Source: Bufo bufo (Eukaryota; Chordata; Amphibia; Anura; Bufonidae). Taken from it: a stretch of DNA of 64,000 bases. Position 1 is the stretch's first letter; the number at the start of each line of letters is the position of its first letter. The notes beneath the pieces are model-generated. The model worked only from the letters and a program-made list of their open reading frames with translations. It did no database searches and was not told the DNA's origin. Of the stretch, positions 33,594 through 43,325 are shown piece by piece. The stretch covers positions 116,577,295-116,641,294 of the forward strand of contig NC_053397.1 in NCBI RefSeq assembly GCF_905171765.1. Direction: 5' to 3'. A program made the translations under genes and the position numbers.

Positions 33594-35082
33594 TAGGCTA
33601 CTTTCGTTCGGAGCAGATCCGTCTGGTGTCTGCACAGACGGGTCAGCTCCTATAATGCAAATGCTTGCATCCGTTCAGAACGGATCCGTCTGCATAACTG
33701 TTTTTTTCAGATCTGATTTTTCACTTCGTGAAAACTCAGATCCGACAGTATATTCTAACACAGAGGCGTTCCCATGGTGATGGGGACGCTTCAAGTTAGA
33801 ATATACTAAAAGAACTGTGTACATGACTGCCCCCTGCTGCCTGGCAGCACCCGATATCTTACAGGGGGCTGTGATCCGCACAATTAACCCCTCAGGTGCC
33901 GCACCCCCCTCCCTCCCTAGTATTATATTCATTGGTGGCCAGTGCGGCCCCCTCCCTCCCCAGTATTATATTCATTTGTGGCCAGTGCGGCCCCCCCTCC
34001 CTCCCTCCCCAGTATTATATTCATTGGTGGCCAGTGCGGCCTCCCCTCCCTCCCCAGTATTATTTTCATTGGGGCCTCCCCTCTCCCCCCCCCTCCCTAA
34101 TTAAAATGACCGACCCCCCCCATCTTTGGTTCATTGGTAGCAGTGGAGGGTTCCGATCGGAGTCCCAGTTTAATCGCTAGGGCTCCGATCGGTTACCATG
34201 GCAGTCAAGACGCTATTGCAGTCCTGGCTGCCATGGTTACTTAGCAATTTTAGAAGCATTATACTTACCTGCGATGTCTGTGACCGGCCGGGCGCTCCTC
34301 CTACTGGTAAGTGAAAGGTCTGTGCTATAAGCAATGCGTCTTGGCTGCCATGGTAACCGATCGGAGCCCCAGCGATTAAACTGGGACTCCGATCGGAACT
34401 CTCCGCTGCCACCAATGATGGGGGGTCGGTCATTTTAATTAGGGGGGAGAGGGGAGGCCGCACTGGCCATCAATGAATATAATACTGGGGAGGGAGGGAG
34501 GGAGGGGGGTACGCACTGGCCACCAATGAATATAATACTGGGGAGGGAGGGGGGGCCGCACTGGCCACCAATGAATTTAAAACTGGGGAGGGGGGGGGGG
34601 GGGGGGGTCTGGCCCCTGCTGCCTGGCAGCAGGGGGCAGTAATTACACAGTTCTCAGTATATTCTAACTTGAAGCGTCCCCATCACTATGTTAGAATATA
34701 CCATCGGATTGGAGAAAACTCTGATCTGATGGTATATTAATAGGGACTCCTGACTTTACATTAAAAGTCAATGGGGGACGGATCCGTTTGCAATTGCACC
34801 ATATTGTGTCAACGTCAAACGGATCCGTCCCCATTGACTTGCATTGAAAGTCTGGACGGATCCGTTTGGCTCCGCACGGCCAGGCGGACACCAGAACGCT
34901 GCAAGCTGCGTTCGGGTGTCCGCCTGCTGAGCGGTACGGAGGCCAAACTGATGCATTCTGAGCGGATCCGCATCCACTCAGAATGCAATGGGGCTGTACG
35001 GATCCGTTCAGGGCCGCTTGTGAGAGCCTTCAAATGGAACTCACAAGCGGAACCCCGAATGCAAGTGTGAAAGTAGCTTTAA
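33594..35082. mobile_element. palindromic non-autonomous DNA element
   Basis: The ends read ggctactttcg and gtgaaagtagct, an inverted pair. Inside is a large inverted repeat centred near 34255: tattcattggtggccagtgcgg occurs about four times on the left (33926-34080) and its reverse complement about three times on the right (34450-34575). ccgatcggagtccc...ctccgatcgg also faces itself across the centre, as does ccctgctgcctggcagca (about 33831 and 34613). The right third carries ACGGATCCGT palindromes (34777, 34818, 34856). There is a G18 run at 34590-34607. No ORF is supported. Confidence 0.65.
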
Positions 35083-35834
35083 TAGTTCTGACTTTTTTTG
35101 AAGTGGCAATAAGTAATTTATTGTTTATATATTTTATATGTAAATTTGGCAAAGGGGGTGATTTAAACTTTTTATATTTTGGTCGTTTATTTTTAAACAC
35201 TGTCCCTGCTGCCCTGTGCTTAGTGCACACAGTAGCAGGGAGCTTACCATTGCAGCCATGGAATGCTTCAGTAGCGTCCTGGCTGCCACGGTAACCGATT
35301 GGCGCCCCAGCAGTGAAATCGTGGGGCTCCAATCAGAAGCGGTCACTGCTATCAATGCAAATACTGAGGAAGAGGGGAGGGGATGTGGCCACTGCCAGCA
35401 ATTAATATAATACTGGGGGGGAGGGGGAGGCACTGCCACCTATGAACATAATACTGTGGTGGTGAGGGGGGGCTGTGCCCTGTCATTGAGGCTGTGTGAT
35501 ACAGCCGGCACTCGCCGCCCACATTTGTATTAACAGGTTAATTATATTCATTGGTGGCGCAGTGGCCACCACCCCTCCTCTCCTCCTCAATACCATCTCC
35601 TCATTGGTGGCAATCGCGTCACAGAGGGGAGGGAGGGACTCCCTCCTTCTCCACTGTGCCAGCAGAGGAGAACATGGTGCATGCTGAGAGCGGCACACAC
35701 CATGTTCTCTAACAGATACTAGGCGGCACAGTAGCGCAGCCTAGTATCGTAAAATAGCAAATCCAGGTATCTCATTGATCCGGGTGTAAAAGTATCAATT
35801 GGGTATCGAAAGTTCGATACCCGATGCAAACCTA
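35083..35834. other. right part of the outer hAT-like element
   Basis: Non-coding. It contains more diverged tcattggtggc/cagtggcca and aatataatactgggggg phrases in both orientations (35395-35610), so this outer element has its own weaker palindromic body. Confidence 0.5.
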
Positions 35835-35842
35835 GTAGGCAT

Positions 35843-36113
35843 GGTTACTGCAGGCTGAACAGTATAGCAGGCGGGTCCAGCCTGTGACTCATAACTCTGC
35901 AGAGCAGCCAGGCTTGTTTAGAAATAAAGCTAGGCAGTGAACAAAACAGGAAGTACTGAATGTACTGTAAACAGATCTGCCAGGATAGTGTAATGACCAG
36001 ACAGGGGGAAAAGAAAGCACAGACAGACTATTATTAGGGGCATATATATGCATTGAGGGTTGTTAGGAGCACATATAAAAAAAATTATTTTGGGCCCGGA
36101 CAACCTCCTTTAA
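35843..36113. other. spacer with a MITE end
   Basis: Ends ggcccggacaacctccttta, a phrase typical of the terminal part of amphibian MITEs (from memory). No gene. Confidence 0.35.
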
Positions 36114-36541
36114 ATATGGTGACATTCGGTACAAGTATAACAATTCAATGGAGGCAATCCTTCTAGAGGGCCCAGTGGAATGATGTCATATTCTCCATAA
36201 TTAATCTTAATTTAAATTCAAACACACGCCATAATTTTTGAACAAATTTCATATTATTGAATAATGTGAACAAATAAACTGTTGGGATATATAGGCCGCA
36301 ATGCTTATTATGTTATAATATTGATTAATTTATTAATTCTCCAATTTCCATTATAATAATTCCAATATTATATACATCAACCAAATAATCAAAAAGTCCA
36401 CTCAACGGATTGACTTAACCCTTTCATCAATAAGCAAAGCGACAGATTTTTTCTTTTAATTACAATTTTTTAAGGGAGGGAGGGAAGGGAATTTGTGCAA
36501 TATACTTACGTGAATGCGCATTTACTGTTGATCCTTTCGTT

Positions 36542-38053
36542 GTGTCCCTCCCAGCATACACGAGGGACACAACGGACTTCCTCAACAAAATAGATGCTTT
36601 GACTCTTGACCCTGACTGCATTTTATGCAGTATTGATGTCGAGGCGCTCTATAGCTCCATTCCACACCAGCATGGCCTTAAAGCCATTGAGTATTTTCTT
36701 TGTGCTAGGGGCACTCAATATAGCCTACATAACCAATTTATCATCAGGCTCCTCGAGTATACCCTGACTCATAATTTTTTTCTATTCAATTGCAAATTCT
36801 ACCACCAGCTCAGGGGGACGGCGATGGGGAGCCCCTGTGCCCCCACTTACGCCAACCTCTTCCTGGGCTGGTGGGAGGATACCCTCGTTTTCCCTGACTA
36901 TGATGTATGGTGGTCCGGAAACATACTGTTCTGGACTCGCTATATAGACGACGTGTTCGTCGTCTGGAAAGGAGACTCTGTTGAGCTTAAAAGATTCATA
37001 TCTGAGCTCAATATGAATGAGATCGGTCTCCACTTTACCTTTGAACACCATCAGTCTAGCATTACATTTCTTGACGTCAAGGTCACTATAGTTGGGGATC
37101 GGCTTTCTACGAATATCTATAGGAAAGCCACGGCCACGAACTCCCTCCTTCACTGGAGCAGCCACCATCCTACCTCCCTCAAACGCGGGATCCCAAGAGG
37201 ACAATACTTGCGGGTGCGGAGGAACTGCTCCAGTGATGAGGCCTTCTTTCTAGAAGCGAGGGCCCTTCGTGACAGATTTGCACTCAGGGGGTATCCCCAA
37301 CCAATACTCAGGGAAGCCTTTAAGCATGCCCAGAGGAGAGAACGGAACGATCTTCTTATCCCTAAAACAAGGTGTCTAGATAGCCCCCAACCCACGAGAA
37401 TCATCTCTAATTTTGACACAGCCAATCAGAATGTTAAGAAAATCTTAAGTAAATATTGGCCCATCTTGAGAATGGATCCCGACCTCTCCGAGGTCGTGAG
37501 TGATCGTCCATCTGTCTCGTACCGACGGGGCAGAAGTCTTAGGGATCGTCTGGTGGCCAGCCACTTTATGCCTCCCGCTAAGACGGGGACTTGGCTTGAT
37601 CGTAGGCCAGTAGGCCTTTTTAGATGTGGTGACTGTAAGGCGTGTGCATACCTGAATACAGCGAAAACAATTACAGGATCAGTCTCGGGTCAGACGTTCC
37701 AGATACGTGACTTTATCAACTGCAAATCTAGGGGTCTTGTCTACCTGTGTCAATGTACCTGCCCCCTTGACTACGTCGGGAAAACCATCAGGGAACTTAG
37801 AAGACGAATCCTGGAACACGTTAATGACGTTAAAAACAAGGAAGTCACCCCGATTGCAACACACGTTAATGAAGTTCACGGGGGTGATCCGGGATGCCTC
37901 CGTTTCACTGTACTTGAATTGGTACATCCATCTCCACGTGGGGGGGATTGGGACAGGAGGATCCTACAAAAGGAAAGCGAATGGATCCACAGACTCCGGT
38001 CCCAATCCCCCCGCGGGTTAAATGAAAGATTGACTTTTTCATGCTATTTGTGA
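36542..38053 (+). CDS. Penelope-like reverse transcriptase / GIY-YIG endonuclease (partial)
   Basis: 503 codons. RT core: SIDVEALYSSIPH (residues 30-42, catalytic Asp 32), GTAMGSPCAPTYANL (92-106) and RYIDDVFVVW (YIDD at 134-137). Downstream are a Cys cluster CGDCKAC (362-368) and a GIY-YIG nuclease: GLVYLCQC (398-405), DYVGKTIRELRRR (410-422) and the Glu in KESEWIHR (478-485). This pairing of RT with GIY-YIG is unique to Penelope-like elements, which prime on nicked DNA. The reading starts on a GTG (36542); the frame is open upstream for some codons (ECAFTVDPFVV) but no ATG or N-terminal RT motifs are present, so about 200 residues appear to be missing. No internal stop: a relatively young copy. 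Which clade (Neptune or Penelope/Poseidon) cannot be settled here. Confidence 0.95.
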   Translation: MSLPAYTRDTTDFLNKIDALTLDPDCILCSIDVEALYSSIPHQHGLKAIEYFLCARGTQYSLHNQFIIRLLEYTLTHNFFLFNCKFYHQLRGTAMGSPCAPTYANLFLGWWEDTLVFPDYDVWWSGNILFWTRYIDDVFVVWKGDSVELKRFISELNMNEIGLHFTFEHHQSSITFLDVKVTIVGDRLSTNIYRKATATNSLLHWSSHHPTSLKRGIPRGQYLRVRRNCSSDEAFFLEARALRDRFALRGYPQPILREAFKHAQRRERNDLLIPKTRCLDSPQPTRIISNFDTANQNVKKILSKYWPILRMDPDLSEVVSDRPSVSYRRGRSLRDRLVASHFMPPAKTGTWLDRRPVGLFRCGDCKACAYLNTAKTITGSVSGQTFQIRDFINCKSRGLVYLCQCTCPLDYVGKTIRELRRRILEHVNDVKNKEVTPIATHVNEVHGGDPGCLRFTVLELVHPSPRGGDWDRRILQKESEWIHRLRSQSPRGLNERLTFSCYL

Positions 38054-38472
38054 CCTGTTTTGCTTTTTGACCTTCTGGCCTGCTTTCGATATTCCCTTTC
38101 CTCCCCTTTTCCTTTCCTCCCCTCCCCCCCCCCATTTTGCCCTTGCTACAGGTGGACTCGGTGGTTATTCTTGTCCCTTTACTGGACCGGGTGCGTGAAG
38201 CACCGAAATCGTTATTATCTTTAACAGTGATGATAAATGGCTTCACTGTTCTCACTGTATATCGTTCTATAATTATATATTCTTTATCGATGCAGACAAT
38301 AATCCTCTGTCCTTTCTATATGTCCCCCTGATCATCCACTTCATATTATTACTGTTTTATGGGGCTGGATGATACTGTTGCCTCTATTTGGCAACTTCTC
38401 TATTCAATTTTTGATCTTCATTGAGCCCTTACTCATTTATCTTACCTATATAGATGTGTCAGATCCGGCTGT

Positions 38473-38645
38473 TTGCGTTCCATGCTGGAACGCAAGGGCT
38501 CGGGGAGATGACGTCATGACTGCACGTCTCCATGCGATTGTGTTGCTGTATAGATGCGCTCCAGGCTGGAGCGCATATGCCGATGACGCCACTTCCGGGG
38601 GCGTATACCGGAGGTCGCGCGGCGTGCGTTCCACTGTGGAACGCA
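38473..38645. other. three matched hairpins in the Penelope 3' region
   Basis: 38473-38495, 38554-38576 and 38625-38645 each have a perfect 9-10-bp stem closed by a 3-base loop. All three use the stem core GCG(T/C)TCCA...TGGA(A/G)CGC. Loops are TGC, GGC and CTG. Spacing between starts is 81 and 71 bases. The stem in the second carries matching changes on both sides (T to C with A to G). Confidence 0.85.
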
Positions 38646-39574
38646 TGCTGACTTCAATGGTATGTACATGCTCCCCAACCCGATACACGGATCTGACCAA
38701 TGAGGGGCATTGATTTGGGCCTCCGCCCAGACACATGTGTACAATCAGTGAACTTTAGGTGTTCACTATAAGAGGGGGCACCTCTGGGAGATTCATAGTT
38801 GGACCCTGGGAGGGGATACATGTCCTTGACTACTTGACCAACAGTAAGTAAACTGCTAATTTCACCCCTAGACACGAGCTACTTTTAGTGGTGTTCTTGT
38901 AACACATGCCTTTCTGTTATATAGTGGATCTTTATCTATCAGTCTGACCTTGCCTTGGTGGTTGATTTGATCCTGTCTATACTTGAAGGTATGCCTACCT
39001 CCCTATTTATTTATATTATCCTATAAGGGTGGAGTGCAGTGTTTTGGCATGAATATTCTATTATGTCTTTAGTTCACTTTATTGATTGATACGTGGGTTA
39101 CGCCATGTGAACATCACTAATACGATTGGCAGCAGCGCACTCCATTATCTACATGGGAGTCTCTGTACTATCTATGAGCCTGATAGTGACTCTATCAATA
39201 CATGGAGTTGGCCCTTTACACTGTAAGTGATTCCTCTTAATATTATCTATGCAGGTGGTGGTTCGTCACATTCTTAACCTGGTGGTGCGGTATAGACGTA
39301 CGCATATTGATATATGGATATCCTCCTTTCTCTTTACAGATATCTACCTTTCTTACGTATGACATACGTGTGTGATACATCAGGACTGTTGGTATAGGTT
39401 TATTTGTCCCTCCCAGGATTTATTATCTGGTCCAAATAATAATTTTTTATGCTGATTACTGAATGTCATAACTGATACTTTTGAACGGCTATTTACGGAT
39501 GTACCAATTGTATCTGGGCCTTCGTCCGTTTATCCTGTATCCCGCTCAAATCGGTTTATCTATATTTAATATTT

Positions 39575-39630
39575 TTTCCTATCACCCCCTGATGATCCCA
39601 CACCGTGGGGGAAACGCGTTGGGGTTTACC
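39575..39630 (+). ncRNA. hammerhead ribozyme
   Basis: CTGATGA (39589-39595) and GAAA (39611-39614) form the core. Stem II pairs CCCAC (39597-39601) with GTGGG (39605-39609), closed by loop ACC. Stem I pairs ACCCC (39584-39588) with GGGGT (39621-39625). Stem III is minimal (CGCG). Predicted self-cleavage is after GTT at 39620. It is in the same orientation as the RT ORF, as expected for ribozymes in Penelope-like terminal repeats that process the transcript. Confidence 0.88.
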
Positions 39631-40030
39631 ACGGTTTTACTCTGTGGCATCTTTTGTATCTTATTTTAGTAATTTATGTTATTCTGTAGTCGTGTGCACC
39701 GTGTACCGGATGGTAGTTCTTACCATCAGGGCTGTATATACGGTGCCTCATTAGCATCCTTTTGATCCTCTCTGTCCATGCCCACACCAGCCCACCACTT
39801 TTTGTATTTCTACCTATACTCATCACCCTAGGGCCTAATAGGAGTTGTTAGCCAGGTTCGAGGACAGGGGGGCTCCACCACTAGGGGCCGCCCCTGGGCT
39901 TAGGGCCAAGCTTTAGTATACATTATTAGGGTCAACTACCCCACTCCCTGGCAGTATCCTTTGGGTGGCCTGGTGTGGGTCTGGACATACAGGGACATGG
40001 TTGCTGTTTTGATATATTAAAATCCATTTA

Positions 40031-40672
40031 TATTATATTTTTGTAAAGGGTTATGCTGTAGCTGGACCTCCATTCACTTAAATGGGTCTGCAATCCAAAG
40101 CAGCAGTGCGGAATGGAAGCACAGAACCCCACAGAATTACTACGGAGTCCCCAATGCACGGAACGACCGTGTGTATGAGGTCTTATAGATAAAAACGTCA
40201 TATTAGCCACAAAGGGAAGGAATACCGACTGACATGACAGTAAATCATATAACTTGATACCAATGGAAGATGGTTGTACAGAATATGGGATTTTCTTTAA
40301 TACAGAGAGCTCCCTTTTCTCCCTACAGAAATCGCCCCCTCCCCGGGGGCGATAACACCATGCAAAAAAAAAAAAAAAAAACTTTCCGTCTGCTACTGAG
40401 CAAAACCCATTTGTCCTATACTAAATCAAGTGTATGGATTACAAATCCGAAGTCAGAATTGTTGTAACACGTCACAAAATTTTGCTATGCATAAGTATGC
40501 CTAGATGAATTAAGCACTTGGAAAGCATTGAATAATTTTGAACAGAGCGAGTTTTACATGATCTACATCAAAGTTTGTGTAGTAAACAGTGTATGAAAAT
40601 GTAATGGAATAACAATTTCAAAAAGTCTCGTTTTTCAGTTTAAAAGTCTTACTTGAGCAAGGCCTAGTACTG
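40031..40672. other. non-coding DNA with MITE phrase and A-run
   Basis: 40050-40190 includes cttaaatgggtctgca and gaccgtgtgtatgaggtctta, resembling the MITE ends at 26349. An uninterrupted A-run lies at about 40363-40381. No gene. Confidence 0.4.
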
Positions 40673-41066
40673 TTAAAAGTGCTTCAGGCATCTGCTCTTG
40701 CATTTGTGAATGGTCATATTTTCCCGTTGCAAAAACCAGAAGTAGTCCCCCATCATGTTGGGATTCCAGCAGCCTTGATACCTGTTCTTCATTGTAGAAA
40801 TATCTTTATGGAACCGCTCTCTATGTTCATCACTTACGTGTCCCAAATTGTCAAGATGGGAATGTAAGAAATGCACTTTCAATGACGTTGATGTTGTCTA
40901 CTAATTCAGCATAGTTTGCATCTTGTCTGTTCCCAAGGAAGTTCTTCACTACTAGCACAAATGCATCCCAAGCTGCAAGACGCACTTGCTTTGTCAGATT
41001 CTGTCGCTGATCATAAGTAGTGTATTTGCAACATATGTAAGCAGAAATTGTCTGGATCGTTAACAC
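40673..41066 (-). pseudogene. fragment of a conserved uncharacterised protein (HFLHSHLD...SDEH.ERFH)
   Basis: Two overlapping open stretches in adjacent frames. The first (41066-40851) encodes WDAFVLVVKNFLGNR and NYAELVDNINVI. The second (40882-40673) encodes KVHFLHSHLDNLG, VSDEHRERFHKDIS and NRYQGCWNPNMMGDYFW. From memory, this order is seen in a widespread family of uncharacterised proteins in invertebrates and some vertebrates, often in repetitive copies. A frameshift and lost residues (the usual text between the two blocks is shortened) make it a relic. Function unknown; a mobile-element origin is plausible and not shown. Confidence 0.55.
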
Positions 41067-41750
41067 ATTTGCGTTTATCCATCTTAAGTTTCAAAACTGA
41101 TAGCACTATAACAGATCACTTTATCAAAATCTGTCCAGCTTGCCTTATACCTACTGCTGAAATCAGTCTGAGTGCGTCCGAACAGGTCTGGACATGTCCA
41201 TTGGAATATCTCCAATATAATACATTAATATTATAACTGAATAGGCTTTGCATAAATAACTTAAAATCTAACTTAAAATCAGGCAAATTTTGAGTTCATA
41301 TTTGGAATCAGCGCGCTCATTTTAGTATAAATCACATATTTTTCTCTCAGTAGCAAAATCATTGTTGCGCGGTGTAAGCAGTATAACCTCCAGCCTATAA
41401 AATGGAAGGAACTCTTTTTCCTGAGCAATATCTGTTCCTTGACCATTATTAGAGAAAAAAAAGTGAAAAGGGGCTTTTAAGAATGGTTAAGTACCCTTTA
41501 TTAGAGATTTTTTCGAACAAGGAAAATCTTTTCACAGATTTGGTCTTAAAAGTGTTAAAATATTGGAACAGATGCAGGGGTGCACCTAGCCTATTTGCTG
41601 ACTGAAGCGACCAGTGCAATGGTGATCCAAATCTCCAACCCCAACACACACAGAGCTTAGTATGTGTGAGGCATAGAGGACTGATGGCAAAGAAATATAA
41701 TTTTTAAGTTCACATATTATTGAAGTATGTTTAATAAAAGTTTATATGGG
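41067..41750. other. unclassified non-coding DNA
   Basis: AT-rich, with no recognised element or ORF. Confidence 0.3.
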
Positions 41751-41751
41751 G

Positions 41752-41910
41752 CCATTTATCAAACTGGTGTAAAGTAGAACTGGCTTAGTTGCCCATAGCA
41801 AACATTCAGATCCCACCTTTTATTTTCCAAAGGAGTTGTCAAAAATGGAGGAATCTGATTGCTATGGGAACTAAGCCCGTTCTGCTTTACACCAGTTTAA
41901 TAAACAACCC
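41752..41910. mobile_element. foldback MITE, about 155 bp
   Basis: Left arm aaactggtgtaaagtagaac...cttagttgcccatagcaa faces ttgctatgggaactaag...gttctgctttacaccagttt. The arms are about 70 bp with a few differences, meeting near 41835. Confidence 0.85.
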
Positions 41911-42011
41911 CAATAGAGTTTAGAAAAATCTTTGACAGGTTGCGCAAAATCAGCAGTGTTTTACTTACATGTAGATAACATATATAAAATAACATATATA
42001 ACCTACCTGCA

Positions 42012-42178
42012 TATCAGTAGTAATAAGCCAGAGCAACTGGACTTGTATTTTTTTTCCTTGAAAATGTTTTTGCCAATCATCCGAATAGCTTTCTCAATTA
42101 CAAAGCCAGTCAAATGATTAGTAAAACAACAAAAAAAATATAACAAGTCCAGTTGCTCTGACTTATTAATACTAATAT
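42012..42178. mobile_element. foldback MITE, about 165 bp
   Basis: Left end tagtaataagccagagcaac/tggacttgta and right end aacaagtccagttgctctga/cttattaatacta are inverted copies of about 32 bp. The interior is non-coding. Confidence 0.8.
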
Positions 42179-42239
42179 ACCATGAACTATAAATTGTAAG
42201 CCAATCGCCTATGTAGATAAGATAAAACTAAGCTTTAAA

Positions 42240-42440
42240 CACTACATAGTTAAAGGGGTTATCCGGGAAATTATATTGATGACCTATCCTCTTCCTAGGC
42301 CAGTGACCTCACCGTATATCGCTCACAAGACCTAATTGCAGCTCAGCCCCATTCAAACCAATAGGGCTGAGCTAAAACACCAAGCACCACCGCTATACAA
42401 TGTATGGCGTTGTGCTTGGTAAGCTTCCAGGAGCCTGCTG
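42240..42440. repeat. dispersed repeat fragment (aaaggggttatccggg)
   Basis: The phrases aaaggggttatccggga and ttgatgacctatcct recall the MITE-like repeat at 18670-23600. No coding content. Confidence 0.5.
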
Positions 42441-42789
42441 GGAACGATGTTGTCTGAGTAGTATACCACTTTTACAGACAGACAATAATACACACAAAAC
42501 CGAAGATAAAATTGATTTTAGAGGAAAAATTGTTAGGAAACATTCTTTCCTGTATATTTACTTGAATATAAAGTGCAAGTGCTGCCTAAAAATTACAAGG
42601 AAGAGACACTCCGATACAACCTGTATATCACATAAAGGAGAGCCTCATTCACATTGTGGCACAATTGTTCAGGTAGTGGGACTCCTACATTCATAAAGCA
42701 TATGCACTAAGTTAAAGGGTTGTCAAAAATTACAAGGAACTGGCACTCCAATATACTCTTTATTACACCTAAAGAAGGGCATCATACAC

Positions 42790-43325
42790 ACCCTTGAAAA
42801 ATTATGATTGATGGCCTGCTGGTGACCCTCAAAAACATTAGGGGCGAGGGACTGCTGTTGATCTGACATCTCAAACAATAGGGGTGAGGGTCTGCTGCTG
42901 ATCTGACCATCTAAAACATTAGTGGTGAGGGCCTACTGGTGACCCTCTAAAACATTAGGGGTGAGGGTCTGCTGCTGAGATGACCCTCTAAAACATTAGG
43001 GGCTATGGCCTGCTACTGATCTGACCATCTAAAACATTATGGGCGAGGGCTTGCTGGTGACCTCTAAAACATTAGGGGTGAGGGCTTGCTGCTCATCTGA
43101 CCATCTAAAACATTAGGGGTGAGGGCCTACAGGTGACCCTCTAAAACATTAGGGGTGAGGGTCTGCTGCTGAGCTGACCCTCTAAAACATTAGGGGCTAT
43201 GGCCTGCTACTGATCTGACCATCTAAAACATTATGGGCGAGGGCTTGCTGGTGACCTCTAAAACATTAGGGGTGAGGGTTTGCTTCTCAGCTGACCCTCT
43301 AAAACATTAGGAGCGAGGGCAGTCT
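42790..43325. repeat. minisatellite (ctaaaacattaggggtgaggg), about 12 units
   Basis: Units of about 40-50 bp built on catctaaaacattaggggtg. A higher-order unit of about 200 bp is duplicated: the run from 42932 (ctggtgaccctctaaaacat) recurs from about 43133 with the same order of variants (ggctatggcctgctactgat, then tgggcgagggcttgctgg). It lies just 3' of the hAT transposase relic. Confidence 0.9.

Larger units (their letters stand above)
26848..35834. mobile_element. outer hAT-like non-autonomous element
   Basis: Flanked by the 8-bp direct repeat gtaggcat (26840-26847 and 35835-35842). The ends contain ttcgataccat...gcgatactcgatacc on the left and gggtatcgaaagttcgataccc on the right, inverted relatives. 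The 8-bp TSD fits hAT. It has no transposase of its own; it is split by the ZBED-type hAT at 26899-33412 and contains the palindromic element at 33594-35082. Subtracting the inner hAT leaves about 2.5 kb. Confidence 0.7.
36114..40030 (+). mobile_element. Penelope-like retroelement, 5' incomplete
   Basis: It contains an intact RT plus GIY-YIG ORF (36542-38053), a long 3' region with three matched hairpins (38473-38645), and a hammerhead ribozyme (39575-39630), the feature typical of Penelope-like terminal repeats. The left portion (36114-36541) lacks recognisable N-terminal coding sequence. Boundaries are approximate because I found no TSD or second terminal repeat. Confidence 0.8.

Noticed and set aside
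34683..35332. Several ORFs of 64-103 codons around the palindromic element
   Set aside because: Overlapping on both strands, no motifs, and lying within MITE sequence.
38188..38216. Possible second hammerhead in the Penelope 3' region (ctggaccgggtgc...gcaccgaaatc)
   Set aside because: It has a stem and GAAA but the required CTGANGA core reads CTGGACC, so it is not a hammerhead.
42790..43325. CRISPR-like array
   Set aside because: Unit length, variable spacing and higher-order duplication are those of a minisatellite in a vertebrate genome.
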